Of a stretch of DNA of 64,000 nt, positions 44,713-54,209 are shown piece after piece. Position numbers and translations under genes: made by a program. How positions within the stretch are numbered: position 1 is the first letter of the stretch; the number at the start of each line of letters is the position of its first letter. The notes beneath the pieces were generated by a model. That model searched no databases. It was not told the DNA's origin and worked only from the letters and a program-made list of their open reading frames with translations. Source of the stretch: Veillonella parvula (GTDB lineage: Bacteria; Bacillota; Negativicutes; Veillonellales; Veillonellaceae); the NCBI RefSeq assembly GCF_902810435.1, contig NZ_LR778174.1:607501-671500 (forward strand). Reading direction: 5' to 3'.

Positions 44713-45717
44713 ATGAGTACATGTCCTCAAAAAGAAATAGATATATTAGGTATTGGGGCTAGCACATTAGACCGCTTCATCGTTGTGGATCATTACCCAA
44801 CGGGACGTGAGGTACAACAAGTTGTATCTTCTACCACTGATGGTGGAGGACCTGTAGCTACAGCATTAGCCGTCGCAGGTAAATATGGTGCACGTACGGC
44901 CATGATTGACAGTATCGGTGACGATATGGTGGGGCGTCATATTTTAGATGATTTCAAAAAATATAATGTTAATACTGATGCTATCCACATTGAAAAGGGG
45001 GAAAAGAGTGGCGTTGCTACAATCCTAGTAAAGCATAGCACTGGCGAGCGTGCCGTATTTTTTGAACGCTCTACTGCGCCAGAGCCAGTATTTTTAGACA
45101 CTCATAAGCAATTAATTAAAGAAGCTTTCATTTTACATGTTAACGGACGGCATCGACAATTCATGTGTTCTGCCATGGCGTTAGCACAAGAGGCAGGTAC
45201 TATTATCTCCCTCGATGGAGGTGCACAGCGCTACGATGAAGAGATGAAATCTATTACAGGGTCAAGTCATATTGCTATTGTTGCTCGTGATTATGCTGAA
45301 AAATATACGGGCACTACTAATTTAGAAGAAGCTTGTCGTATCATTCATGACCGTGGTGCTCTTATTGCGGGGGTTACGGATGGCGCTAATGGTAGTTATT
45401 TCGTATGGCCTGATGGAACTTTCTATCGTTGTCAGGCATTCCCTCAAGAATATGTAGTTGATACAACGGGGGCCGGAGATAGTTTTCATGGTGCATTTCT
45501 TTCAAAGCTTGTTACATTATTGAGAGAGTTAGCCCCAGTAGAAGGGTTAAAGACCTCTACATATGCTATAGATTTATTACAACATTGTGGGCATTCTGAT
45601 TTAGAAAAAGCTGCTATTTTTGCGTCCGCTGTAGCAGCTTTAAATACGCAAGGGATTGGTGGTCGTAGCGCTTTACCAAGTTTACAAGTTGTATATAAGT
45701 TAATGGGATTGGAGTAA
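44713..45717 (+). CDS. PfkB-family carbohydrate/nucleoside kinase
   Basis: This 334-residue ribokinase-like kinase has the N-terminal substrate motif TTDGGGPVATALAVAGKYG (Gly-rich signature 1) and the C-terminal VDTTGAGDSFHGAF with the catalytic Asp. The substrate cannot be assigned (ribose, fructose, nucleoside or sugar phosphate). It ends 6 bp before the potassium transporter gene, an unusual operon partner; ribokinase-like enzymes are commonly activated by K+, which could be a functional link. Confidence 0.88.
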   Translation: MSTCPQKEIDILGIGASTLDRFIVVDHYPTGREVQQVVSSTTDGGGPVATALAVAGKYGARTAMIDSIGDDMVGRHILDDFKKYNVNTDAIHIEKGEKSGVATILVKHSTGERAVFFERSTAPEPVFLDTHKQLIKEAFILHVNGRHRQFMCSAMALAQEAGTIISLDGGAQRYDEEMKSITGSSHIAIVARDYAEKYTGTTNLEEACRIIHDRGALIAGVTDGANGSYFVWPDGTFYRCQAFPQEYVVDTTGAGDSFHGAFLSKLVTLLRELAPVEGLKTSTYAIDLLQHCGHSDLEKAAIFASAVAALNTQGIGGRSALPSLQVVYKLMGLE

Positions 45718-45723
45718 ATCAGT

Positions 45724-47085
45724 ATGTGGCACGATATTTCCCATTCTCATGTACAACGGTACATGCAACAAAATCCCTATCGATTATTAGCGTTTAGCTT
45801 TCTAGGCGTCATGATTATAGGTACAATATTGCTTATGTTACCGATGGCGAGTGCTCAGGGGCAAACGACGGCTCTTGTAGATGCCGCTTTTACCGCCGTA
45901 TCTTGTGTTTCGGTAACAGGGCTGACCACTGTAGATACTTATTATCATTGGTCTTTATTTGGCCAGATTGTAATGGTTATCCTTATTCAGTTAGGTGGGT
46001 TAGGAATTGTATCTTTCACGACCATAATTGCTTTGCTTCTAGGTAAACGAGTAGGCCTTAAAAATCGTATGCTTTTGTCCGAGGATGTCGGACAGGAGGG
46101 TATGACTGGTTTATTACATATTACGAAAAAGTTAACGCTTTATACCTTTGCTATTGAAATTGTGGGAGGCATAATCTATACGATTCAGCTATATCCCTAT
46201 ATTGGACAGGCTGCATTGTATACCGGTATCATGCAAGCTGTTTCCACCTTTTGTAACGCTGGATTTGTATTTTTTGATAATGATCTACCTTATGCCATGG
46301 TAGGGGACATATTATTTAATATCAATACAGCAGTACTAATTGTTATCGGTGGTTTTGGCTATTTAGCGGCCTTTGACATATGGTCACACCGTAAGGTGCG
46401 ACGATTTGTTGACTTAAAACTTCACACTAAGATTATGTTAGTAGGCACAGCGATTCTTATCCTATTAGGAACTATCATTTTTTTAGGTGTGGAATGGTCA
46501 AATCCAAAAACCTTTGGGTCATTACCGATTTGGAATAAAATAATGGCCTCTTTATTTCAAGCGATTACGCCGCGTACAGCTGGGATTGCAACGGTTGATT
46601 ATAATGCATTACATCCAATTACCTTGTTTGTTACCATTATTCTCATGTTTATTGGTGCGGGTCCGAACTCTACCGGTGGAGGGGTTAAAATTAGTACCGT
46701 AGCAGTAACCATACTTGCATCGCGTACCTTGTTTAATAACCGTCCAGATACAGAGATTTTTGAACGTCGTATTTCATTAGTAACAGTGCTTAAAGCCAAC
46801 GGGATTATATTTTTATCGCTTCTTCTTATTTTAATAGCCACATGTTATCTAGCTTGGGATGAGCCTTATGATTTTATTCGATTGTTATTTGAGGTTACGT
46901 CCGCCTTTGGGACTGTAGGCCTTACGACGGGAATTACGTCTGATTTATCTGAAAGCAGTAAATGGGTGCTGATGCTTGTTATGTTTACAGGTCGTGTCGG
47001 TGTTATGACCGTTATTGGTACATGGGCTCTTAGGACTTCACCAACGAAGCCAATTGGGTATGCAGAAGAGAATGTATTGATGTAA
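45724..47085 (+). CDS. TrkH/KtrB-type potassium uptake channel subunit
   Basis: This 453-residue membrane protein has four pore-loop repeats, each with a selectivity-filter-like segment: SVTGLTTV, TFCNAGFV, TPRTAGIAT and GTVGLTTG. This pattern defines the Trk/Ktr/HKT superfamily. Its size is closer to KtrB than to TrkH of E. coli. It imports K+ with the NAD/ATP-binding subunit encoded 35 bp downstream. Confidence 0.94.
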   Translation: MWHDISHSHVQRYMQQNPYRLLAFSFLGVMIIGTILLMLPMASAQGQTTALVDAAFTAVSCVSVTGLTTVDTYYHWSLFGQIVMVILIQLGGLGIVSFTTIIALLLGKRVGLKNRMLLSEDVGQEGMTGLLHITKKLTLYTFAIEIVGGIIYTIQLYPYIGQAALYTGIMQAVSTFCNAGFVFFDNDLPYAMVGDILFNINTAVLIVIGGFGYLAAFDIWSHRKVRRFVDLKLHTKIMLVGTAILILLGTIIFLGVEWSNPKTFGSLPIWNKIMASLFQAITPRTAGIATVDYNALHPITLFVTIILMFIGAGPNSTGGGVKISTVAVTILASRTLFNNRPDTEIFERRISLVTVLKANGIIFLSLLLILIATCYLAWDEPYDFIRLLFEVTSAFGTVGLTTGITSDLSESSKWVLMLVMFTGRVGVMTVIGTWALRTSPTKPIGYAEENVLM

Positions 47086-47120
47086 TTGAGTAGAATAGTT
47101 AGTCTATCAGGAGATATAGC

Positions 47121-47771
47121 ATGAAATATAAAACAATTGCCGTCATTGGTCTTGGTCAATTTGGTACGACTATAGCCAAGATGTTAGCCTCTATGAATCA
47201 TGAGGTTTTAGGTGTAGATATTAATCCAGAAATTGTACAAAAGGTTTCCCCTTATGTAACACATGCTATTGTAGCAGATACTACTGATGAAGAGGCTATT
47301 AAAGCCTTAGCTTTGAGCCAATTTGATATAGTTATTGTTGCCATTGGTGATAATATCCAGGCTAATCTCATGACTTCGATGTTGTTGAAAGAAATGAATA
47401 TGCCTCATGTGGTTTCGAAAGCTGAAAATGCACTCCAAGGTAAGATGCTCAAGAAGATGGGGGTAGATATGGTCATCTATCCAGAATATGATGTGGCACA
47501 ACGGTTAGCTCAATCGTTGACACGAGAACATGTAATGGATTACTTACAGCTATCTAAAAGCATTAGCCTTATTGAAGTAGATATGCCTAAATTTTTGGTA
47601 GGCACCTGCTTAAAAGATTCTAATCTGCGTGAGAAATATAATCTTAATGCTGTAGGCATCAGGCGTGGGGAGGATTTAGAAGTCCCTCCTAATCCGTTTA
47701 CGATTCTTTCGGCGGAGGATAAACTATTAATTATAGGAAATAATTCTGATTTAGATGCATTAACAGTGTAG
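47121..47771 (+). CDS. TrkA/KtrA-type regulatory subunit of potassium uptake
   Basis: This 216-residue cytosolic RCK protein has an N-terminal Rossmann fold (GLGQFGTTIAKMLA, nucleotide-binding) and a C-terminal RCK_C/TrkA_C domain (about 140-216). A single RCK unit matches KtrA rather than the tandem TrkA. It gates the upstream channel. SD CAGGAGA. Confidence 0.93.
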   Translation: MKYKTIAVIGLGQFGTTIAKMLASMNHEVLGVDINPEIVQKVSPYVTHAIVADTTDEEAIKALALSQFDIVIVAIGDNIQANLMTSMLLKEMNMPHVVSKAENALQGKMLKKMGVDMVIYPEYDVAQRLAQSLTREHVMDYLQLSKSISLIEVDMPKFLVGTCLKDSNLREKYNLNAVGIRRGEDLEVPPNPFTILSAEDKLLIIGNNSDLDALTV

Positions 47772-47835
47772 TAAGTATACGAAAGAGATATAAATATATC
47801 GAAAAAATATGATATAATAAGATAGAATTCAGTAT

Positions 47836-47863
47836 AGGCCATACGTATTCGTATGGCCTTTTA
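47836..47863 (+). terminator. Terminator of the kinase-potassium operon
   Basis: A perfect stem AGGCCATACG/CGTATGGCCT with TATT loop followed by TTT. Confidence 0.8.
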
Positions 47864-47883
47864 ATATAGAAATGAAGGTTATT

Positions 47884-48690
47884 ATGACAGAGGAACAATA
47901 TATAACGGCGCTGACCAATAACCCACATGGGATTCGAAATATTCCAAATCCTACAGAAGCTATGCAACTTACATGTGTGGGACAAAACGGCATGTTGTTA
48001 CAATATATTAAAGAACCTACTCAAAAGGTTATTGAAACGGCGCTTTCACAAGCACCACGAGCTATACAATTCGTTGAAAATCCTACAGAAGAATTGTTAA
48101 AAGCCTTAGTGGAAAAAGATTGGGCGGTTTTAGAATATATCGACAATCCGTCTGATACATTAATAAAAAGTGCGTTAGCTCAATCAGGTTGGGCTATTCG
48201 CTATATTGCGAACCCATCTGAAGAATTGCAATTAGAGGCGGTGAAGGCGAATTATGATGCCTTACAATATATCAATGCTCCAAGCGAAGCTGTGCAGTTA
48301 CAAGCCGTGCAAGAGAGTTACTTAGCCTTGCGCTACATTGATGAGCCTAGCGTAGCTGTACTAGAAGCAGCAGTAAAGCAAGATCCACAGGCAATGCGTC
48401 AGATTACAAACCTCACTAAGAACTTGGCCTTGCATTTATTTAAGGTAAGTGCGGCTATCGTCGGTTATATACCTAATACATTGGGCGTTACGGTAGACGA
48501 AATCAAAGATATAATTCTAGATGCCATTTCTAGCGATACCGTTGATGAAGACTATGTACGCGAGTTAATCAACAATAAAGCTATCGGTGGACGTCAATCC
48601 AAATGGCCTATTGATATATTGTCACTTATTGATAGGTATGGTACTAGAACTGTTAAGAAAATTGCAGTAGGCGAATATTTGAGATATTAG
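47884..48690 (+). CDS. DUF4116-like repeat protein
   Basis: This 268-residue soluble protein contains about six tandem repeats of 23-25 residues (residues about 10-180). Each has a helix with a conserved core like ALxYIxxPSE (for example ALQYINAPSEAVQLQAV and ALRYIDEPSVAVLEAAV). This resembles DUF4116 helical repeats, which suggest protein-protein binding. The start at 47884 has GAAGG 5 bp upstream; an ATG 12 bases earlier contains that site. It lies 12 bp before an AAA+ ATPase gene, so it may be an adaptor of that machine. Confidence 0.75.
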   Translation: MTEEQYITALTNNPHGIRNIPNPTEAMQLTCVGQNGMLLQYIKEPTQKVIETALSQAPRAIQFVENPTEELLKALVEKDWAVLEYIDNPSDTLIKSALAQSGWAIRYIANPSEELQLEAVKANYDALQYINAPSEAVQLQAVQESYLALRYIDEPSVAVLEAAVKQDPQAMRQITNLTKNLALHLFKVSAAIVGYIPNTLGVTVDEIKDIILDAISSDTVDEDYVRELINNKAIGGRQSKWPIDILSLIDRYGTRTVKKIAVGEYLRY

Positions 48691-48702
48691 AACGGAGATA
48701 CA

Positions 48703-49803
48703 ATGAACTTTATAGATACAATGGCAAGCGTTGAGTTAGTGCTTGCTGCTAATCAAGTACCCTTGCTCGTCGGTGAGACGGGTATAGGTAAAACCTCTCT
48801 CGCAGCGCGCGTTGCAGAGGTACATAATTGGGAATTAGTAACTATTGACGGAAACCTTTTAAAAGAAGGTGAAATTGGTGGCTTGCCTACAGTAGAAACG
48901 GTGACTCATACGGATGGTCATGGCAATACACGGGATGTGAAAACTACAGTATACGCTGTGCATCATACATTGGAACATGTGGCACAAGCCGTAGATAAAG
49001 GGCGCCAAGTATTACTGTTTATCGACGAAATTAACCGCGCAGAACATGCAGTTCAACAAGAATTGATGAACCTTATTCTAAACCGTGAAATTAATGGCTT
49101 TTCTTTAAGTGATCAAGTGCGCATCATCGCCGCTATGAACCCTGAGGATTCCTTTGATTACCAAACGATTGACATGGACCCGGCACAGCAAAACCGTTTT
49201 GTATGGCTTTATATGAATGCTGATTATATGCAATGGATTGACTGGGCTATTGGTGCTGGTATTGAAGAAAAGGTTATTGAATTTATTTCTTCCTATCCAG
49301 AATATTTAAATCAACGTCACGAAGACGATATCGATGCCACACCTCGTTCCTTTGAACGCGTGTCCGGTCTATATAGAATTTATAAGAATCAAGAGGGCAC
49401 AAGTTATAGTCGCGACGTATTTATGAATGTTATTCGTGGTAACGTAGGTAAACTCATTGCGGAGGCTTTTGTAAACTTTATCGAGTCCGATCAAGAACCT
49501 CTTATTACCTTTGATGATGTATTGGCAGCGGTTCAAAAACCAGGTGCTATTATGTCTATGGCTGAGCAGGTTAAAGGTGAAAGCCCAACTCGCCTTTATG
49601 TAGCAGCAAAAAATATGTTGCATCGTTTAAATCGCAATAGCAATGCGCAGGAAGTACATCATTTTGTGGAGTTTTTAACCTTGTATCCAGGCGATTTGCG
49701 CGTAGCGGTTATGAAAGATCTTCGTAACACGTATGAGCGCGTTTACGCTTATGCTATTGAAAATGACCTTTTTGTAGATACTTTCTTTGACGCGCAAAAA
49801 TAA
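48703..49803 (+). CDS. MoxR-type AAA+ ATPase
   Basis: This 366-residue ATPase has Walker A GETGIGKTS (residues 24-32), Walker B LLFIDEINRA, sensor-1-like IIAAMNPED and an arginine-rich RSFERVSGLYR segment. MoxR AAA+ proteins usually act with a VWA-domain partner to remodel or insert cofactors into target proteins. That partner is encoded next (49941). The C-terminal half is helical and unassigned. Confidence 0.9.
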   Translation: MNFIDTMASVELVLAANQVPLLVGETGIGKTSLAARVAEVHNWELVTIDGNLLKEGEIGGLPTVETVTHTDGHGNTRDVKTTVYAVHHTLEHVAQAVDKGRQVLLFIDEINRAEHAVQQELMNLILNREINGFSLSDQVRIIAAMNPEDSFDYQTIDMDPAQQNRFVWLYMNADYMQWIDWAIGAGIEEKVIEFISSYPEYLNQRHEDDIDATPRSFERVSGLYRIYKNQEGTSYSRDVFMNVIRGNVGKLIAEAFVNFIESDQEPLITFDDVLAAVQKPGAIMSMAEQVKGESPTRLYVAAKNMLHRLNRNSNAQEVHHFVEFLTLYPGDLRVAVMKDLRNTYERVYAYAIENDLFVDTFFDAQK

Positions 49804-49940
49804 TTTTATGTGCGTAGTTAACCAAATCGAAGCTATCTATATAGATAATCAACTGTAGTAAATTATTAGTTATGAGGTTAATTGATATATAGCATGTGAC
49901 ATATATTAAATTTGTTTTCTAAAGAAAAGGGGGTGTAAAT

Positions 49941-51584
49941 ATGCAACGAAACTTAGATAAGGATGATATACGTGATGCTTCGGATTTGCTGACTCATATC
50001 GATGGTTGGGAAAAGACGGGTTCTTATGATGCGGAAGCTATCGAGGCTCTTGATCGATGGCATGCGAAACGAGAGCGCATACATCGCGAAGCAGAGGCTT
50101 TGTATACGCAAATATACGCATCCTATGAGGCCTATGTAGATAGCTATGAAGAACAACATCATAGCATGGCGCCTGAACGTATAGCGGCTGATCTTATGAA
50201 CCATAATATGTCGGATAGCCATATAGGTACTATCGGTCGTGCTCTTGAAGACGTACAAGTGGAGGGGACAGACCTTTCCGTTATGCAGCAAGCGATAATG
50301 ACACCTGCCTATGAGCAACGGTTGTGGAACATATTGCATGATGTAAACAGTTTGCTCCTTGAAGAGGACCAATTCTTTGGTTACTTTTACTTACAAATGA
50401 CTCATCGCATTCGCTTTGATATGGCCAGTGCTTTTGGTATTAATCTTAAACAGGGCGGATATGTATTATATGTAAATCCCTTTATCTTGTTACGCCAATC
50501 ACCTGATGTGATGAAGGATGGTATTAAGCGTGAAGTTCTTCATATCATTTCTGCTCATTTGATGCGGGTAAAAGCACTGAGCCAAGGCTTTCACAAAACA
50601 GCAGTCCATATGGCTATGGACATGGTCGTAAATGATTACCTTGAACATGTAGACCGTGATGCAGTAACGGTAGCCAATGTAAATGCGCGCTTTGGTTTGT
50701 TATTAAAGCGTTTTCGTACCATTGAATACTATGCGAAGGCTATTGATAAGGTCATGAAAGAAAAACCAGATCTCTTTGTGCCCATCGATAATGCAGATAC
50801 AGCGGTTGCTATGGAGTTTGACCCTCAAACTAGCCATGATATTTGGGATGAATCTGATTCTATTGATATAGATACGATGGACCAAATCACGGAGCGCTAT
50901 ATCAACGAAGCCTCAAAGGGTGATATGGAAGGCTATGTGAAAAGTCTTATTGATACATTCCAAAAAACGCGACGCGCTTTGCCGTGGTATTTTTATCTCA
51001 AAAAGTTGATGGGCAAGGTAGCGAGTGGATACAAAAAAACGACGATGCGTCGTAATCGTCGTCAGCCTGAGCGTTTGGAATTGTCTGGTACATTGCGCCA
51101 ACATAAGGCAAATGTATGGGTAGCTCTCGACATGAGTGGCAGTATAACTGATGTAGAGTTTACGAATGCCTTAGAGCAAGTGTTACAAATCGTGCATGCC
51201 TACAACCATCGCATTACCGTTGTAGAATGTGATAATGAGGTGCGCCGCACCTATACGATGGAATCTGTAAAAGATGTAAAACCTCGCCTCGATGTGCGTG
51301 GTGCAACGGCCTTTACCCCTGTATTCTCTCTGGCTAATCAAAACCGTGTAGATTTACTTGTATATTTTACGGATGGCAAAGGGGAAGAGCGACTTCGAGA
51401 GGCGCCAAGGGGCTATAAGGTGCTGTGGGTGTTGACCGGTGAGAACCCACAACTATCTTTGCATACCCCATACGGCCTGGTTCGTGAACTCGGCTATGTT
51501 GGTATTGATGAAACTCAAGATATTGATGAATTTGTACGCATGGCTAACCGCGGTGGTTTTTCCATGGCAAACCAAGAGTTTTAG
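49941..51584 (+). CDS. VWA-like domain protein with DUF2201-type metallopeptidase-like region
   Basis: This 547-residue protein has an N-terminal helical segment, a middle region resembling the DUF2201 putative metallopeptidase (about 125-260), and a C-terminal VWA-like domain (about 390-547). The metal-ion site DMSGS lies near residue 396, with GATAFTP as the second metal loop. The expected HExxH-like motif appears as REVLHIISAH (197-206), so the first His is missing and peptidase activity is doubtful. SD AAGGGGGTG. It pairs with the MoxR ATPase 137 bp upstream. Function unknown. Confidence 0.82.
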   Translation: MQRNLDKDDIRDASDLLTHIDGWEKTGSYDAEAIEALDRWHAKRERIHREAEALYTQIYASYEAYVDSYEEQHHSMAPERIAADLMNHNMSDSHIGTIGRALEDVQVEGTDLSVMQQAIMTPAYEQRLWNILHDVNSLLLEEDQFFGYFYLQMTHRIRFDMASAFGINLKQGGYVLYVNPFILLRQSPDVMKDGIKREVLHIISAHLMRVKALSQGFHKTAVHMAMDMVVNDYLEHVDRDAVTVANVNARFGLLLKRFRTIEYYAKAIDKVMKEKPDLFVPIDNADTAVAMEFDPQTSHDIWDESDSIDIDTMDQITERYINEASKGDMEGYVKSLIDTFQKTRRALPWYFYLKKLMGKVASGYKKTTMRRNRRQPERLELSGTLRQHKANVWVALDMSGSITDVEFTNALEQVLQIVHAYNHRITVVECDNEVRRTYTMESVKDVKPRLDVRGATAFTPVFSLANQNRVDLLVYFTDGKGEERLREAPRGYKVLWVLTGENPQLSLHTPYGLVRELGYVGIDETQDIDEFVRMANRGGFSMANQEF

Positions 51585-51703
51585 AGCATAGCGTTTTTTT
51601 GATAATTACATGATAACTATTAATGGTTATTTCTTATGATATAATTAATTTATGGTTGTGTAAGGTGTTTTAGCTGATATTCATTTGTAATGGGAGAAGA
51701 ATA

Positions 51704-52294
51704 ATGACAGCTATAAGAAAACGAAAATGTATTTACCACTTGACTGCTTTAGAAAACTTAGAAAGTATTATTGAGAATGGTTTGTTATCAAGAAAAACTT
51801 TAGCGGAGCTAGGTCCAAAATTTATTGATGTAGCAGATCCTGAAATAATAGAGAAACGTAATACTCTAAATATAGCTGATTGTGTGCCGTTTCATTTTCA
51901 TACATATACGGATTTTGATGTCTGTGTTCAGCATAGTCATGATAAAATATTTATTTATCTTGCTATTTACAGAAATATAGCTAGAGATAAAAAATTTTTA
52001 ATTATACCGAAACATCCATTATCGTGTGAATCAAATGAAATTTTTGATTATGATATGGGGATTGATCGAATTAATTGGGATATAATGGAGCTAACAAAAC
52101 AGCAAGATGGATATAATTCTAGCATTAGAATGGCAGAATGTTTATCTAATCATTGTGACCTAAGTATTTGTGATATAAATATAATTTTTGTTCCTAACTC
52201 GGACGTAAAACGAGCGGTGAATAATATTTTAATATGTCATAGTATTAGCAAGTTAGATATAAACATAACTCCATGTTTATTTGCTCGTAAATAA
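51704..52294 (+). CDS. darT: DarT-like DNA ADP-ribosyltransferase toxin
   Basis: This 196-residue DUF4433-type protein is related to DarT, which attaches ADP-ribose to thymidine in single-stranded DNA. The opening YHLTALENLESIIENGLLSR is the NAD-pocket helix-loop. NIADCVPFHFHT (56-67) and the acidic MAECL with Glu145, the likely catalytic residue, follow. AGAAGAAT precedes the ATG weakly. It overlaps the next gene's open frame by one base, and the adjacent macro-domain gene supports a DarTG pair. The DNA is visibly AT-richer than its flanks, a sign of acquisition. Confidence 0.85.
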   Translation: MTAIRKRKCIYHLTALENLESIIENGLLSRKTLAELGPKFIDVADPEIIEKRNTLNIADCVPFHFHTYTDFDVCVQHSHDKIFIYLAIYRNIARDKKFLIIPKHPLSCESNEIFDYDMGIDRINWDIMELTKQQDGYNSSIRMAECLSNHCDLSICDINIIFVPNSDVKRAVNNILICHSISKLDINITPCLFARK

Positions 52295-52320
52295 TGGTAA
52301 CGGCGAAAGGAGAAATTGAA

Positions 52321-53349
52321 ATGATTCATTTTGTAACTGATGATATCTTTTTGTCTCCAGCAGATGCATTGGTAAATACGGTTAATTGTGAAGGCTATAT
52401 GGGCAAAGGGTTAGCTTATCAATTTAAATTAAGATATCCTAAGAATAATATTGATTATATTAAGGCATGTAAAACTGGAAAGCTGACTATTGGTCATTTA
52501 CATTGTTACAGAGAATTAGAAAAATTAATTATTAATTTTCCCACAAAAGATAAGTGGAGAACGCCTTCAAAATTAGAGTACATTATTAAAGGTTTAGATG
52601 ATTTAAGACGTATTATTATTGAGAAAAGATTAAAGTCTATTGCAATCCCTCCGTTGGGTAGTGGTAATGGAGGATTGAATTGGTTAGAGGTGAAATCTAT
52701 TATTGTAGAGAAATTATCTTCATTAACTGATGTAGATATTTATATTCATGAACCTGGTGTGACTTCTGTAGTGATTCCAAAATCTAAGCCTAAAGTATCC
52801 TTAGCTGCATTAATTTTAGTATATATAAAATTGAATTTGAATAGTAAAATTTTTAAGCCTTTAGTTCTTCAAAAAACTGCTTTCTTTATGGATGCTAAAT
52901 TAATAAATCCATATTTTAGATTCAATGCTTATAAAAATGGCCCTTATGATGACTCTATTCGTATAATTTCACGGAATATACTTGAGTACAAAAACTTTTA
53001 TAATATTAAGTCTACTAAAAAGTTATTTGATAGTATAAATTCTGAAATAATAAGTGAAAAAACTATAAAAAAATGTAACGAGTTAAAACCGGCATTAGAT
53101 AAATCTATATATTTTATGAATAAGGTAGCTGATATACATCAAATAGAATGTGTTGCTACAATTTTATATATTGTACGAGAGCAACGTGGAGCAACCGAAA
53201 GTGAAATAATTGAAGGTTTTGTTAAATGGTCTGTTGATAAGTGCAATAGATTCCCCGTTTCAGATATTTTAGATGGAATTCAGCTTTTAATTGAAGAAGA
53301 TTATATCGAAGAAACTTTAATGGGCTATTCTTGTAAAAATATTTTTTAG
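52321..53349 (+). CDS. darG: DarG-like macro-domain antitoxin
   Basis: 342 residues. The N-terminal macrodomain (about 1-155; TVNCEGYMGKGLAYQFK and IPPLGSGNGGLNW) is the type that removes ADP-ribose from DNA. The C-terminal region (about 160-342) contains FKPLVLQKTAFFMDAK and NAYKNGPYDDSI, which recalls SocA/Panacea-like antitoxin domains and probably binds the toxin directly. The start at 52321 has AAGGAGA 7 bp upstream; an ATG at 52294 overlapping the toxin stop lacks one. Confidence 0.85.
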   Translation: MIHFVTDDIFLSPADALVNTVNCEGYMGKGLAYQFKLRYPKNNIDYIKACKTGKLTIGHLHCYRELEKLIINFPTKDKWRTPSKLEYIIKGLDDLRRIIIEKRLKSIAIPPLGSGNGGLNWLEVKSIIVEKLSSLTDVDIYIHEPGVTSVVIPKSKPKVSLAALILVYIKLNLNSKIFKPLVLQKTAFFMDAKLINPYFRFNAYKNGPYDDSIRIISRNILEYKNFYNIKSTKKLFDSINSEIISEKTIKKCNELKPALDKSIYFMNKVADIHQIECVATILYIVREQRGATESEIIEGFVKWSVDKCNRFPVSDILDGIQLLIEEDYIEETLMGYSCKNIF

Positions 53350-53361
53350 TATTTAAATATA

Positions 53362-53408
53362 AAAAGTAGCAGTTATTTAGTAAACACTAAATAACTGCTA
53401 CTTTTGTT
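53362..53408. terminator. Bidirectional terminator between convergent genes
   Basis: A perfect 20-bp stem (53362-53381 with 53386-53405) with AAAC loop, A-run before and T's after. Confidence 0.9.
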
Positions 53409-53423
53409 TGTAAATAATTTCTA

Positions 53424-54101
53424 TTAGCTATTAAGCTCGATAGAGGATCCTGGATCGATAATGAGAGCTGTTTGGTTGTATTTGCCTTCAACTAAACTTG
53501 TGAATACACCTGGTTCACGGTCGATAACAGGCCATGTTTTGTAGTGAATTGGAATGGAGATGCGCGCTCTTACATAGGAAGCGGCAAGGGCTGCATCTTC
53601 AACGCCCATTGTGAAATTATCACCGATAGGAAGAAGTGCGTAATCGATTTCACCAAAGCGATTTAATAATTTCATGTCACTAAAAAGTGCAGTATCGCCA
53701 GCGAAGTAAATAATGTCGCCATAGAAATCTACAAGACAACCTGCGGCATGACCTCCAGGAATGCCAGCACCGTGGAAGGCAGGAACCATTCGAACAGAAC
53801 CGAATTCAAAGTCGAACTTGCCACCTAAATGCATGGCGTGTGTACGACAACCGGCAGCTGCCGCTTTACCCGCTACCTCAGCAGTAGAAATAACGAGTGC
53901 ATCATTTGCTTTGGCAATAAAATCTGTGTCGCCATAATGATCATCATGACCATGACTGACAAAGATATATTGGCATTTGATGTCTTCTCTTTTAGCGATA
54001 TCCCATGTATTACCGGTCAAGAATGGGTCGAAAATCATGGATACATCGCCACGTGTGAGCATAAAGCAAGCGTGACCAAAATAAGTTAGTTTTGTTTTCA
54101 T
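53424..54101 (-). CDS. UPF0173-type metal-dependent hydrolase (metallo-beta-lactamase fold)
   Basis: This 225-residue MBL-fold hydrolase has YFGHACFML at the N-terminus, the metal motif SHGHDDHYGD (HxHxDH), and downstream metal ligands in AFHGAG, FAGDTA and PIHYKTWP. The substrate is unknown for this family. The start at 54101 has GGAAGGAAG upstream; the frame runs 90 bases further but without a ribosome site. It is divergent from moaC. Confidence 0.9.
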   Translation of the reverse strand: MKTKLTYFGHACFMLTRGDVSMIFDPFLTGNTWDIAKREDIKCQYIFVSHGHDDHYGDTDFIAKANDALVISTAEVAGKAAAAGCRTHAMHLGGKFDFEFGSVRMVPAFHGAGIPGGHAAGCLVDFYGDIIYFAGDTALFSDMKLLNRFGEIDYALLPIGDNFTMGVEDAALAASYVRARISIPIHYKTWPVIDREPGVFTSLVEGKYNQTALIIDPGSSIELNS

Positions 54102-54209
54102 AGGAACACTTCCTTCCTTGTACATACAATTCTTAATTCTATTGTATAATATAATAAATGAAAATAAAACTATTGGTGATAATTTATACATAATTAGTAA
54201 GGATATATT

